From assembly GCA_946807835.1 (NCBI GenBank), contig OX327696.1, positions 3,856,501 to 3,920,500 of the forward strand: 64,000 bases of DNA, written 5' to 3'. The notes under the pieces are model-generated. The model worked only from the letters and a program-made list of their open reading frames with translations, had not been told where the DNA came from and did no database searches. The stretch comes from Ailanthus altissimus. Lineage: Eukaryota; Streptophyta; Magnoliopsida; Sapindales; Simaroubaceae. Below, one piece after another: positions 36,242-47,459 of the stretch. The position numbers were made by a program, and so were the translations under genes. Position 1 is the first letter of the stretch; each line of letters starts with the position of its first letter.

Positions 36242-37123
36242 GAATATTTACATTTTTGTTAGAATGTAAATATTTAATATCTATCGTCATATTAATTCAA
36301 TAAACGGAGAAAAAATTATTAATTATAGTATAATATAAATTTATTGTTTACATAATACTATTTAACAATTTAAAATTATGTTACACAATGTTAATTTTAT
36401 TATTTATATTGTACATTATTACTGTTTAATATCATAATGACACAATTGTTAAATTTTTAAATAAAATAATTGTTATATCCCTTCAAAATTTATTTAAATT
36501 ATTACAGTTATAACCGGGAGGGACTTTTAGATATTAACAAACACTAAAGAATTTTTTATAGTTAAATAAGCTATTACGGGGTAAATAGTAAATTCCAACT
36601 ATAATCATCATTTAAATTACTTTTTAGACGTTGTCTTTAGTTGACTGAATGGGGAATATTTCCACTGATGTTATGAATAATTTGTAATTTTTGTGAATAC
36701 TCGTAACTCGTGAATTCTGGCAGAACTTGAACCTTAAATAAAGGACACAGATGTGGAAAATAATTAGCAAAATAATTTAATTTTTGTGAAGTAGGCATTA
36801 ATTGACTTGGCCTAATATTATTGTGTAATAATATATAGCATGCGTCAACATGGTTAATAATTTTTTAATGTTGAAGTCAAAGGCTGTTGATAATTAACTA
36901 ATCAAGTTACTATATATATATATATATATTATTGTTTAATATTTTCTCGAGAGCTTTAAAATGGAAGAAGCAAATGCAAAAGTGTCATATCAACATGTTT
37001 GAAACTTTGGAGCATCATTGTTTAGATAAATTATTTATAGTCATTTTGCTGTAGTTTAAATATGTATACCCCCTTGCTGCCTGAAAATTATTTGAAGCTC
37101 ATCAAGGTGTTTGCAGATAAAAA
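36242..37123. other. AT-rich upstream region of pseudogene B
   Basis: Contains a (TA)n tract at about 36911-36929 and no gene. The last part is the former promoter of gene B; no core element is clear enough to mark. Confidence 0.5.
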
Positions 37124-39187
37124 ATGGCGGATCATCTAACTGCAAAAACTGAAACCAAAGTGTACAACCTCCAATGCATCGATCTCTCCAACCCCGATCT
37201 ACATCAATCTGCTGCTTCATTCAGAAAGGTCAGTCTCAAGTCTTCCATTCACTCAAAAGCCTCATTATATGTAGGAATTTTGTTTTCTGATAAATAATAT
37301 TTCGGATTTGGTAATTATTCCAAGTACCTTTTGCATTGTTATTATTATTATTATTATTATTTTTTAATAACGTATAAACTTTCTCACTAAAAGTGACTAT
37401 TTAAAGTTTTATTTTGCTTCCTCAGTTGAGGTTCATCAAAAAAGTTTAAAAATTTGTCAGTTATTTATTTTTTAAAATTTCACAGTTTATTTAGTTTTCT
37501 TTTGATTTTTTAATAAATATCAATATCGTCATTTTAGAGGGGTAATTGATCACTTCCAACAGAAAAATATATTAAGAAATGGGATATAGATACTTATTAA
37601 AAAAATTATGAGAGAAGTACTTGTTCTAACATCTTAATAATAAAGAGTTGATAATACATATACTTCTAATAGAGATTTCGAAATTAAATTCCCTTCTCCC
37701 ATGTAAAAAACAAATTATGAGAGAGTAATAAAAATACAAAATCACAGGATGGTGTATGATGATTTTTTTGAAATTTTTTTAAAGAAAAATCTTATTGCAT
37801 TGAAAAAAAAAAGGATAAAATGCTTTTGCCTGGTTGCAGGCGTGCTTGGACTGTGGAATGTTCTATGTAATAAATCATGGAATAGGCGAAGAACTCTTGA
37901 ATGAAGTTTTTGGGCAACTGAAGAAGTTGTTTGGGTTGCCAATGAATGAGAAAATGAAGCTTTTGTGGAACAAAAATCTTTGAGGCTACCGACCACCTGT
38001 GCAAGCCATCGTTGTCCCTGAGACTAATCAAAAAGGTTAGAAAGCTACCTGTTACCTAATTAATTGATCATTATAATTTAAATGAGCACTGATTTAGCTT
38101 CCTATTTATTATCAAATTCATTAATTGAAGGGGTTAATTCGTCACTTTCAAATAATAAAAAATTAATATACAAAAAAGATATCCATATTAAAAAAAAAAT
38201 CAAAGGATTAAGTAATAATTCTCCTTTGATTTTCTTTAATGAGCTTCTAATCAGTTTTCATTTGATCGTCGAAGATTACGGGGAGGCATACCACATAGGT
38301 GTTGAAGTAGCTGATGATGATCCTAATGAAGAGTTTTTCTACGGACCAAATGTTTGGCCTCCGGCAGGTATTTAATCACAATAAAATCTTTACAATGTAA
38401 TTACTTCAATGACTCATTGATTGGTGCTTGTGATCAACTAATAATTTTGTGGGAATTCTTAGCTCGAAGAGATAAGTATTAAGTTCTGAATTGTATATTT
38501 ATCACGTCACCAAACAACTCTTAAACATTTTTGGTGCCGGCTATTTAGATGCTTTGCCGGGATGGAAAGAGACCCTACTGAGATATCAAGAAGAGGCATT
38601 GTAAGTTTTACATATGATCTTTTACACCAAATTTTCACATGTCAAATAATAAGAGTATTAAGAACATGATCTACAGCTCACAATGGTCATGTTGGTTTTG
38701 AACCTATAATGACCGTCATGTCTCAACAAGGCTTAAGTAAATATTGACGTCGCGAATGAATATAATAATGTGTATATATAATATCTTGTCTTCGTAATCC
38801 TAATTGTATTATTAATATTCTTCTAATGTAATATTAATACTTAAAAATAAAAGATGATGCAAGAGATTTCGAATTTGTAATGTTCCCAGTTGGATAGCGA
38901 TTTAACTTTTATTTATATGTTACAAGAAAAATGATGCAACTTACAGAGTCCATTGGCTGATTTTTATCATTAAATATTTCTAATATTTTCAGAGATGTGT
39001 CAAGAGCAGTGGGAAGAATAATAGCCCTTGCTCTTGATCTCAATGTTGATTTTTTTGATCAGCCAAAAATTCTTGGCAAGGACAATGCAAGCTACAGCAA
39101 TATGTTTCATTAGGGAGGTTAAATATAAGTATCCCAAAGTTCCATTTCAAATTCTTGCCATTATTATAAAATTGGTATTACTCACAT

Positions 39188-39211
39188 TTATATATATATA
39201 TATATATATAT
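39188..39211. repeat. (TA)n microsatellite in intron 5 of gene B
   Basis: About 24 bases of alternating T and A directly before the exon 6 acceptor (TTTAG at 39211-39215). It reduces the usual pyrimidine tract. Confidence 0.8.
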
Positions 39212-39286
39212 TTAGTTCAAGTCACAGATTACTCAGAAGGAAATTGTTGGAGCAACACCTCATTGTGACTTGAACCTATTAACACT

Positions 39287-40046
39287 TGTGAGAATATTGA
39301 TTAAAAATTTTTGAAATATGATTTGGGGATCAAGCCAAATGCGTAGGGTGTGTATAGATCAAAGACGAACACAAAAAGAGAAAGGGCGCACCAGGTGCCA
39401 GTGCTGCAGCAACCAGGCATGGGCGCTGCGGTGCAAATTCTAGTATGTTAGCGCCACAGCACCAGGAAGCCAGCGCCGCAGCGCTCAGCAAAAAGAACGC
39501 CAGCGCTGGAGCGACGAGATCTCAGCGCTGCAGCGCTAGATGCGGGAACAGTATCTCGAAATTAGGAAACTTTCTAATTTTGTCTCCTACTTGTTTTAGG
39601 ACTCCCTAATACGACTCCCACACGTATAGGGAAAACCTAGGATGTCCCAAGGCCTATATAAAGGCTATCAATTAGCTTGTAAACACATCTTGACAATCTT
39701 TGTGATCAAGTTAGTGAGATCTTTGTGATCTTAGAGAGATCTTGGTGATCAATAATAATCTTAGTGATAATTCTTAGTGGTTGAGAGAAAATCCCTAGAG
39801 GGCAAGAGAGAGTTTTTTTTGTGATCTTTCTTGTAATAGGCATACTTTGTGGTTGCCTTGTGATTCATAATAAGAGAAGAGTGTGATCTTGATCCGTCGT
39901 AGACGTAGGCAAGTTGCCGAACCACGTAATTTTTTGTGTGTTCATCTTCTACCCCTTTCTCTCTTTTATTTCTTAATAACTTGTTCTGCATTATTATATT
40001 ACTTGGGTGAATTGTTTAGCTTTATTTGTGTGCTTCCGCTTCAACA
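39287..40046 (+). repeat. 5' LTR of element C2
   Basis: 760 bp with the same ends as the C1 LTRs. The GC-rich block is at 39380-39545, the TATA box at 39655-39662 and the GACGTAGGC...GAACCACG motif at 39902-39925. Confidence 0.92.
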
Positions 40047-40078
40047 AACTGGTATCAAAGCTTTGGTTCTAAGCAGAC

Positions 40079-43000
40079 ATGGCCACACCCAAGTATGAGG
40101 TAGAGAAATTCAACGGTACGAATGACTTCAATCTGTGGAAGATGAAGGTTAAGGCGTTGTTGGTGAGCCAAAGACTTGGTTCGGCATTAGAGGAGACTGC
40201 AGCTCCATCTAGTGACGAAGAGAAGACGCCAGAGTCATCTAGAGCAGAAGCAGAAATGAGGGACATTCAAGAAAGAGCTCATAGCATAATCGTTCTGTTA
40301 TTGAGCGATGACGTACTAAGGGAAGTAGCAGGTGAGAAGACGGCAATAGATCTTTGGAAGAAGCTTGACTCTCTTTATATGAGGAAATCGTTGGCCAACA
40401 GACTACATATAAAGAAGAAGTTGTATCAGCTGTCCATGTTAGAGGGGACAACGATGAAAGATCATATAGACGCCTTCAATAAGATCATCCTTGATCTTGA
40501 GTCTATCAACATCAAGATAGAAGATGAAGATAGAGCAATTATCGTGCTGAGTTCACTCCCCAAGAGCTATGAGAGTTTTGTTGATACCCTACTCTACGGC
40601 AGAGAGAGTTTAACGGTGAGTGATGTAAAATCATCATTAAACTCAAAGTTATTAGGAAAGCAGGCTGAGGGCAATGCAGAAAGTTTATCTATAAGAGGAA
40701 AGCCCTCATATAGAGATGGGAAGAAAAAAGGCTCAAGGTCGAAGTCTAGGACCCCTAAGAAGTGCTATTGCTGCAAGAAAGATGAGCACTTCATAAAGGA
40801 CTGTCCTGAGAAGAAAGTACAGGATAAGAAGAAAGCGGATGCTGCGCTTGCCTATGATGATAGCTATGACAATGCAGAAACACTCGTCGCTATTGATGGT
40901 ATAAACTCTAAACAATGAGTTTTAGATTCTAGTTATACTTTTCACATGTGCCCGCACAAGTCTTGGTTTACAAATTTCCAGCCTATTAGTGGTGGTAAGG
41001 TCTTAATGGGTAATGACGTTGCATGTCAGATGATGGAAATTGGTAGTGTTAAACTCAGGCTACATGATGGGCGAGCGAGAGAGTTGACAAATGTTAGGTA
41101 AGTTCCTGACTTGAAGAGAAACTTGATCTCACTAGGGACTTTAGACCAGAATGGGTGTTCCATCATGATCGACGGAGGGATTTTAAGAGTTTTGAGAGGT
41201 TCCATGGTAGTGATAAGAGGAAAGAAGCACAAAGGTGTTTATGTACTTAAGGGTGAAGTCGTGAGTGGTTCTGCACTATTCTCTGTAGATGATGAGAGTA
41301 TGCAAATCAAGTTGTGGTATCTTAGACTGGCACACCTAGGCGAGAGAAACCTAAAGGAGTTATATAGTCAAAAGGCCTTTGGAGAGGATAAGTTCCAGCC
41401 CTTGGAGTTTTGTGAGCATTGTGTGCTAGGGAAAGCACAAAGAGTGAGGTTCAGTACCGGCGAGTACAAGACTAAGGGGACTCTTGACTACATACACTCG
41501 GATCTTTGAGGACCAGCTCAGACAACTACTTGTGGCGGTGCTAGATATTTTCTCAACTTGATTGATGACTATTCGAGGAAGCTGTGGGTCTATGTGTTGA
41601 AGAGTAAGGATCAAGCCTTTGAAATATTCAAGACTTGGAAGGTTCTTGTTGAAAATCAGACTAGCAAAAGGGTAAAGAGGCTTAGGAATGACAACGGCCT
41701 CGAGTTTTGCAACAGAGAGTTTGATGGGTTTTGTGCCAAGCATGGGATTGCAAGGTATAGAACAATAAGATCAACACCGCAGTAGAATGGGGTAGCTGAG
41801 AGGATGAACATAACCCTACTTGAAAGGGTTAGATGCATGCTTACCAATGCGAAGATGTCCAAGACATTCTGGGGAGAAGTTATAGTGACTGCTGCTTACT
41901 TGATAAACAGAAGTCCCTCCTCAGCAATTGACTTTAAGACGCCAGAAGAGAAATGGTCTGGCAATCCTCCAAAGTATGACCATCTTAAAATATTTGGTTG
42001 CCCTGCCTTTGTACATGTTAAGGAGGGGAAGTTGGAACCTCGAGCTATCAAAGGGGTATTCATAGGATATCCCGAAGGAGTAAAAGGATACAAGGTGTGG
42101 TGTAAAGATTTAACACCACCAAGGAGTATCATAAGCCGTGATGTGACGTTCGATGAGATGATGATGTTGAAAACCTCCCAAGTAGATGAGAAAGAAAAAC
42201 CTGTGACCAAGGAAAACTCAGCACCCAAGTCAATAGAAGTTGAAGTAGCGCCTGAAAACGGATCTGATATACCCCCAGATCAACACTTCAACAAGGAAAT
42301 CCTTGAAGATGAACCAAGAACACCGACGAGTTCCTTCAATTCCACCCAAAAGAAGACTAGAACTCCTGAGTTGAAACTTGAAGAGTACCAGCTTGCTAGA
42401 GACAGGCTAAGGAGAACGATTAGCCCACTAGTCTGGTATACACAAGTAGACTTAGTTGCTTATGCTTTTAATTCTGCTTACACTCTTGAGTATGATGAGC
42501 CTAGGACATATGGTGAGGCTATGAAGAGTGAAAACAAGAAAGAATAGCAGCAGGCCATGAAAGAAGAAATTTGTTCTCTTAGGAAGAACAATACCTGAAA
42601 GTTGGTGGAGAGACCTCAAAAGAAGCTAGTCGGATGCAAGTGGGTGTATAAGGTGAAGGAGGGGATACTAGGGATTAAGCCTACGAGATTTAAGTCCAGG
42701 TTAGTAGCCAAGGTTTTACTCAGAGAGAGGGAGTCGATTTTCATGAGATATTCTCTCCAGTTGTCAAGCACACATCTATTAAGATTTTGTTAGCTATGTG
42801 TGCAAACCTTGATTTACATCTAGAGCAGACAGCTTTTCTACATGGAGAGCTTGAAGAAACAATATACATGGCACAGCCGCAAGGGTTTGAGGAGCCCGAT
42901 AAAGAAGATCATGCTTGTTTGCTAAAGAAGTCATTATACGGGTTAAAGCAATCACCTAGACAGTGGTATAGGAGATTTGATGAGTTTATGATGGCTTGTG

Positions 43001-44049
43001 GCTTTAGTAGGAGCAAGTATGATGGATGCGTGTATTTCAAGAACATGAGTTATGGGATGATATATTTGCTTCTATAGATCGATGATATGTTGATCGCATG
43101 CAAGAATATGGAAGAAATATAAAAGCTCAAGAAACAGTTAAGTGGCGAGTTTGAAATGAAGGATTTGGGAGCAGCGAAGAGAATTTTGAGTATGGACATT
43201 GTGAGGGAAAGAAGAGATGTTATCTTCTTGTCCCAACAGCGATATATAGTCAAAATTCTAGAGAAGTTTGCTATGTCAAACGCGAAGGCTGTCTCTACTC
43301 CTTTGGCCATGCATTTCAGACTGTCAGCAGCATAGTCGCCGACATCCGAGGTTGAGAAACTGCAGATGAGCAAAGTACCGTATGCAAGCGCTGTGGGGAG
43401 CATCATGTATGCAATGGTTTGTACAAGACCAGACATAGCACATGCTGTGAGTGTGGTGAGTAGATACATGGCGAATCCGAGTAAAGATCACTGGCTTGCA
43501 GTAAAGTGAATTCTAAGATATCTCAAGGGAACGTCGAATCACGGGTTGGTGTATAAGAGGGACGAGGACAGCAATGAAATGGTAAGAGGGTACGTAGACT
43601 CAGATTATGCAGGTGATCTTGACAAGAGAAGATCGTTGACAGGCTACGTATTCACAGTGTTTGGGTGTAGTATGTATTGGAGATTAGTTCTACAACATGT
43701 GGTTGCACTTTCTAACACAGAGGCAGAGTACATAGCTGTTGGTGAAGCTATAAAGGAAGCCTTGTGGTTAAAAGGCATATGCGCGGAGATATTGGCTCGG
43801 AAAAATGTAAACACAAGTGTATACTGTGACAGCCAGAGTGCCATACACCTAAGCAAGCATCAAGTGTTCCACGAGAGGTCGAAACACATTAATGTGAGGC
43901 TCCATTACATTCGTGAAATTGTCCAAAGTGGTGAAGTTAGTCTGACAAATATAGCGTCATCTAAAAACCCTGCTGATATGTTGACTAAGCCACTGCTCTC
44001 AGTTAAATTCGTCCTATGCAAGGACTTAACCGGAGTCACTACTTTGTGA
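40079..44049 (+). pseudogene. Copia gag-pol of C2, at least ten stops
   Basis: Colinear with C1 gag-pol. The gag CCHC knuckle is intact here (CYCCKKDEHFIKDC, near 40760). In-frame stops lie at 40916, 41099, 41507, 41783, 42545, 42596, 43075, 43120, 43333 and 43507. A base is lost near 42708, and 12 bases are missing near 42828, removing the catalytic Asp of the RT motif corresponding to QMDVKTAF in C1. The stop at 43075 falls in the YVDD motif. Eight of the ten stops are C-to-T or G-to-A changes from Trp or Gln codons, the pattern expected from deamination of methylated cytosine. RNase H is open from 43546 to the end. No functional product is possible. Confidence 0.93.
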
Positions 44050-44112
44050 GGGTAACCGAAGATGCGAAAATGAGAGATACTTTGTGAATGATTTTGAATC
44101 AAGGAGGGGATT

Positions 44113-44879
44113 TGTGAGAATATTGATTAAAAATCATTAGAATATAATTTGGGGATCAAGCCAAGTGCGTAGGGTGCGCACGGATTGAAGACGGACGCGA
44201 AAAGAGGATGGGCGCACCAGGCGCCAACGCCGCAGCTACCAAGCATGGACGCTGCGGCGCAAATTCCAGTATGTTAGAGCCACGGCGCCAGGAAGCCAGC
44301 GCCGCAGCACTCAGCAAAAAGCGCGCCAGCGCTGGAGGGACGAGATCCCAGTGCTGTAGCGCTGGATGCGGGAACAGTATCCCGAAATTAGAAAACTTCC
44401 TAATTTCGTCTCCCACTTGTTTTAGGACTCCATAATACGACTCCCACACGTATAGAGAAAACCTAGGACATCCCAAGGCCTATATAAAGGCTATTAATTG
44501 GCTTGTAAACACATATTGACAATTTTTGTGATCAAGTTAGTGAGATCTTTGTGATCTTAGAGAGATCTTGGTGAATAACAATAATCTTAGTGATAATTCT
44601 TAGTGGTTCTTTGTGAGAGAAAATCCCTAGAGGGCAAGAGAGAGTTTTTCTTTGTGATCTTTCTTATAATAGGCATATTTTGTGGTTACCTTATGATTCA
44701 TAATAAGAGAAGAGTGTGATCTTGATTCGCCGTGGACGTAGGCAAGTTGTCGAACCACGTAATTCTTTGTGTGTTCATCTTCTACCTCTTTCTCTCTTTT
44801 ATTTTTTAATAACTTGTTCTGCATTATTATATTACTTGGGTGAATTATTTAACTTTATTTGTATACTTCCGCTTCAACA
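44113..44879 (+). repeat. 3' LTR of element C2
   Basis: 767 bp and colinear with 39287-40046. TATA box at 44481-44488. It ends GCTTCAACA and is followed by ACACT and the rest of gene B exon 6. Confidence 0.92.
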
Positions 44880-45602
44880 ACACTCTTGACAACAGATCAT
44901 GTTTGGGGTCTTGAAGTAAGAAAATAATCAATCAATTCATTGTCAATCTACACTTATATCAAAGAAAATATTGTTGAAATTTCCTGAATTTCTTTTATAT
45001 TTTATTAAAATTTTGATGTATATAATTAATATTGCAGATATGTAGGGAGATATATACTGAATCCCTAGTATGGGAATCTATACCGCCATTAAAAGGGTGA
45101 GTTATCCGTAAAGAACTTCTTTTTAGAAAAATGACCGAGAGTGTAATCCATTCTTTGATTTAGGGTTAGCAACTTAGATGATTGTCTAAGGCTTCTCCGT
45201 AAATTAAGGCCCTTGTTAATAAAATTTCAATTGATAATATATTCTTTCTTATTTAATTAGGTATTGACTTTTTTTTAATACAAATATTATATCTCAAATT
45301 ACAATTTCAAATCTCAATGATTATAACATTACAACTCAAATATTAATTAATAATAAATATAATTAATTAAATAATTCTTTTAAATAATTGAAGTGACTAA
45401 AATCATCTTCTCAATAATTGAAAGAAGTGAACAACTATTCTAAACTCTGTTAATATTTGAACCTTGATTTAAGTCAAAAGGTATACAGACTTTATTGTTA
45501 GGACAAGCAACTGAGTGTTATAAGTTATCTTTTTTAAGAGTTAATTTTGAATATATATATATAATTCTTTCTTTTTTATTAAAGAAAAAATGTTATCTTA
45601 TA

Positions 45603-45742
45603 TATCTTTGAAGAGTTTAGTGGTTAGGTCTTTCATACCTAAACCTTCAGGACGTAGGTTGAATTATCTCATCCCCTCCCAATTAGTTGTAATATATAAG
45701 TCTCTTCACCCTTAATTGTAATAGAAGTCTAAGGAAAAAAAA
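45603..45742 (+). mobile_element. tRNA-derived SINE in intron 7 of gene B
   Basis: 140 bp with a perfect 10-bp flanking duplication TTATCTTATA (45593-45602 and 45743-45752). An A-box-like TTTAGTGGTTAGGTC lies near 45618 and a B-box-like GTAGGTTGAATTA near 45654. The element ends in AAGGAAAAAAAA. Internal pol III boxes, a poly-A tail and a TSD longer than 8 bp together are diagnostic of a SINE. Confidence 0.75.
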
Positions 45743-46206
45743 TTATCTTATAATTAACTCTTAATTAATCTTTATTTCCTAAGCTTTTTCTCTTTCCAAA
45801 TTTCCACTCCAAAACAATGTTCTTTCACAATATCAATAAAGTTTTTTTTTTCCTTTACAATCAATATTTTTTATTTATATTGTTCTCTTTCTCTTTTTTT
45901 TTCCCCTTAAGAATCTCTTAGAGTGATTCCCAAAAAAAAAAAAAAAGAAAGAAAGAAAAAAAAATGCAAAGATTAAATTCAAGGGATGAGACACAAACTG
46001 AGGTAGTTGTCTCTAATACACGTATTGTTAACGAGGTCTCTATTTTTCTTTCTTCTTAAAAATATATACAAGCTATATAGAAGCAATAGGAAGACTCCAT
46101 TTAATAAATAGTTATATTTCATTAAAAACTTTTCTTTAACTCCTTTCTCATATTCTTTCTATAACAAAAACTAAGGTTGTTTACTTGTAAATATTAAGAA
46201 AATCAT

Positions 46207-46322
46207 GTTGGTATAAGGTATTTCAATTGGTAAAACTCTTGAATGATACAAGAGATTTGAGTTTGAGAGGAATTTGATTTATATTCCATGTAGCAAAAAT
46301 ATTTTATTTAAAAAAAATTCTT
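46207..46322 (+). mobile_element. Possible second SINE-like fragment
   Basis: TTTCAATTGGTAAAACTC near 46221 resembles a pol III A box and GAGTTTGAGAGGAATTTGA near 46260 a weak B box. A-rich runs follow. No target-site duplication was found, so this is tentative. Confidence 0.35.
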
Positions 46323-47014
46323 AAAAAAAATGAATACAATATAACCATGTATATATATCATCCTTATTATGTAGATATTTTCTTATAAAAATGAACACAA
46401 AATTTTTAATCAAAGTCTTCGCATCTCAAAAAGACTACCGGTGTCAGCAATGCGAAAACAAAAAAGGAAAAAAGGTCTACTTATATCATAAAATAAAAAA
46501 AGAACAAGCTTTATGCAAAATATTTATATTATAAATATAATGAATAATTTTATTATATTAGTATATGAGAACAGGCGTAAATTGTATTCTCTAATTTTCT
46601 AGGGTGTGCGTTGGTTAAATTATATTTTACATTAAATAAAACGATCCCCCAAATAATTTTTCTTGAAGGTCTAAAATATTTTTAAATTGATCTTATATAA
46701 TAAGAAATATTGCCATGTTGTACGATCTAATCAAATTTTAATTTTTTAAAATTTATACTGTATTATAAAATTTTAATACATATATAAAAACTCTCTACAT
46801 ATTGAATTACACAACGCATTAAAACTCATTCCTTTATATGTATAAATTTATGTATATTAAACAAGCATTTATGAAAACGTCAATGAACATATGGCAACAA
46901 TTTATAGAAAAAGCATATTATATTGAATTTATACTAAAGATTATTTTTTAAATATATATAATAATATTATGTTTAATATTTAAAATAGGAAGTTTATATG
47001 TCAACTGATGTGAC

Positions 47015-47459
47015 ATTTTTTTATTCACCAGAAAAACAAAATAAATTTAAATTAGAATGTGCACAGAAGGTGCAAGTGCTAGAAATAACTTTACATTTAT
47101 CAGTTTCAAGAAAAAGATGAGAACAAACCGAATCCAAAACTAGTGCCTCTAGAAGCCTATAACAGAAAATAAATAGTAATATTGAGAATCTTATTCTCCC
47201 ATATAATATTGTCAAACCCAGACCACCACCCCTTTCTTCTCCAATTGTCTGATCAATTCCTCCAGCTTAACCATTAACCATTACCAATCACTCAGTCATC
47301 CAGATTCTCTCATCACTGCTGAGCACATTGCACTCTCTGGGCACCATAAGCCTCGTCTTCATCATAAGCCTCTTGGGCTGCTTGTTGCTTCCTCCTCATC
47401 TCCTCCTCAAAGTTCACGTCATGCAGAGTGGTTTCCTCGCATTCATCCAGTTCCATTAT
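47015..47459 (-). pseudogene. 5'-truncated retrocopy of a DnaJ (HSP40, J2/J3-type) mRNA
   Basis: On the minus strand, 47459 to 47313 reads the last 48 or so codons of a type I DnaJ co-chaperone (ELDECEETTLHDV, EEEMRRKQQAAQEAYDEDE) and ends in VQCAQQ and a stop. CAQQ is the farnesylation (CaaX) tail of the plant J2/J3 family, which anchors these chaperones at membranes. About 290 bases that look like 3' UTR follow, then AATAAA (rc at 47019-47024) and a short poly-A at about 47015. The frame is open with no lesion. Lacking the J domain, zinc finger and substrate-binding domain, it cannot encode a working chaperone. It lies antisense in intron 7 of gene B. No convincing TSD was found. Confidence 0.82.

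Larger units (their letters stand above)
39287..44879 (+). mobile_element. Ty1-copia retrotransposon C2 inserted in gene B exon 6
   Basis: A 5593-bp element with a perfect TSD ACACT (39282-39286 and 44880-44884). The LTRs are 39287-40046 and 44113-44879. The primer site TGGTATCAAAGC (40050-40061) has one change from the consensus, and the purine tract AAGGAGGGG precedes the 3' LTR. It is the same family and orientation as C1, but its coding region is far more damaged. The insertion interrupts the exon 17 bases after the HxD codons; the reading frame of the exon resumes cleanly after the duplication. Confidence 0.95.

Noticed and set aside
37742..38031. Overlapping minus-strand frames at gene B exon 2
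   Set aside because: They are shadows of the dioxygenase exon on the other strand; gene A shows the same effect at 16624-16833.
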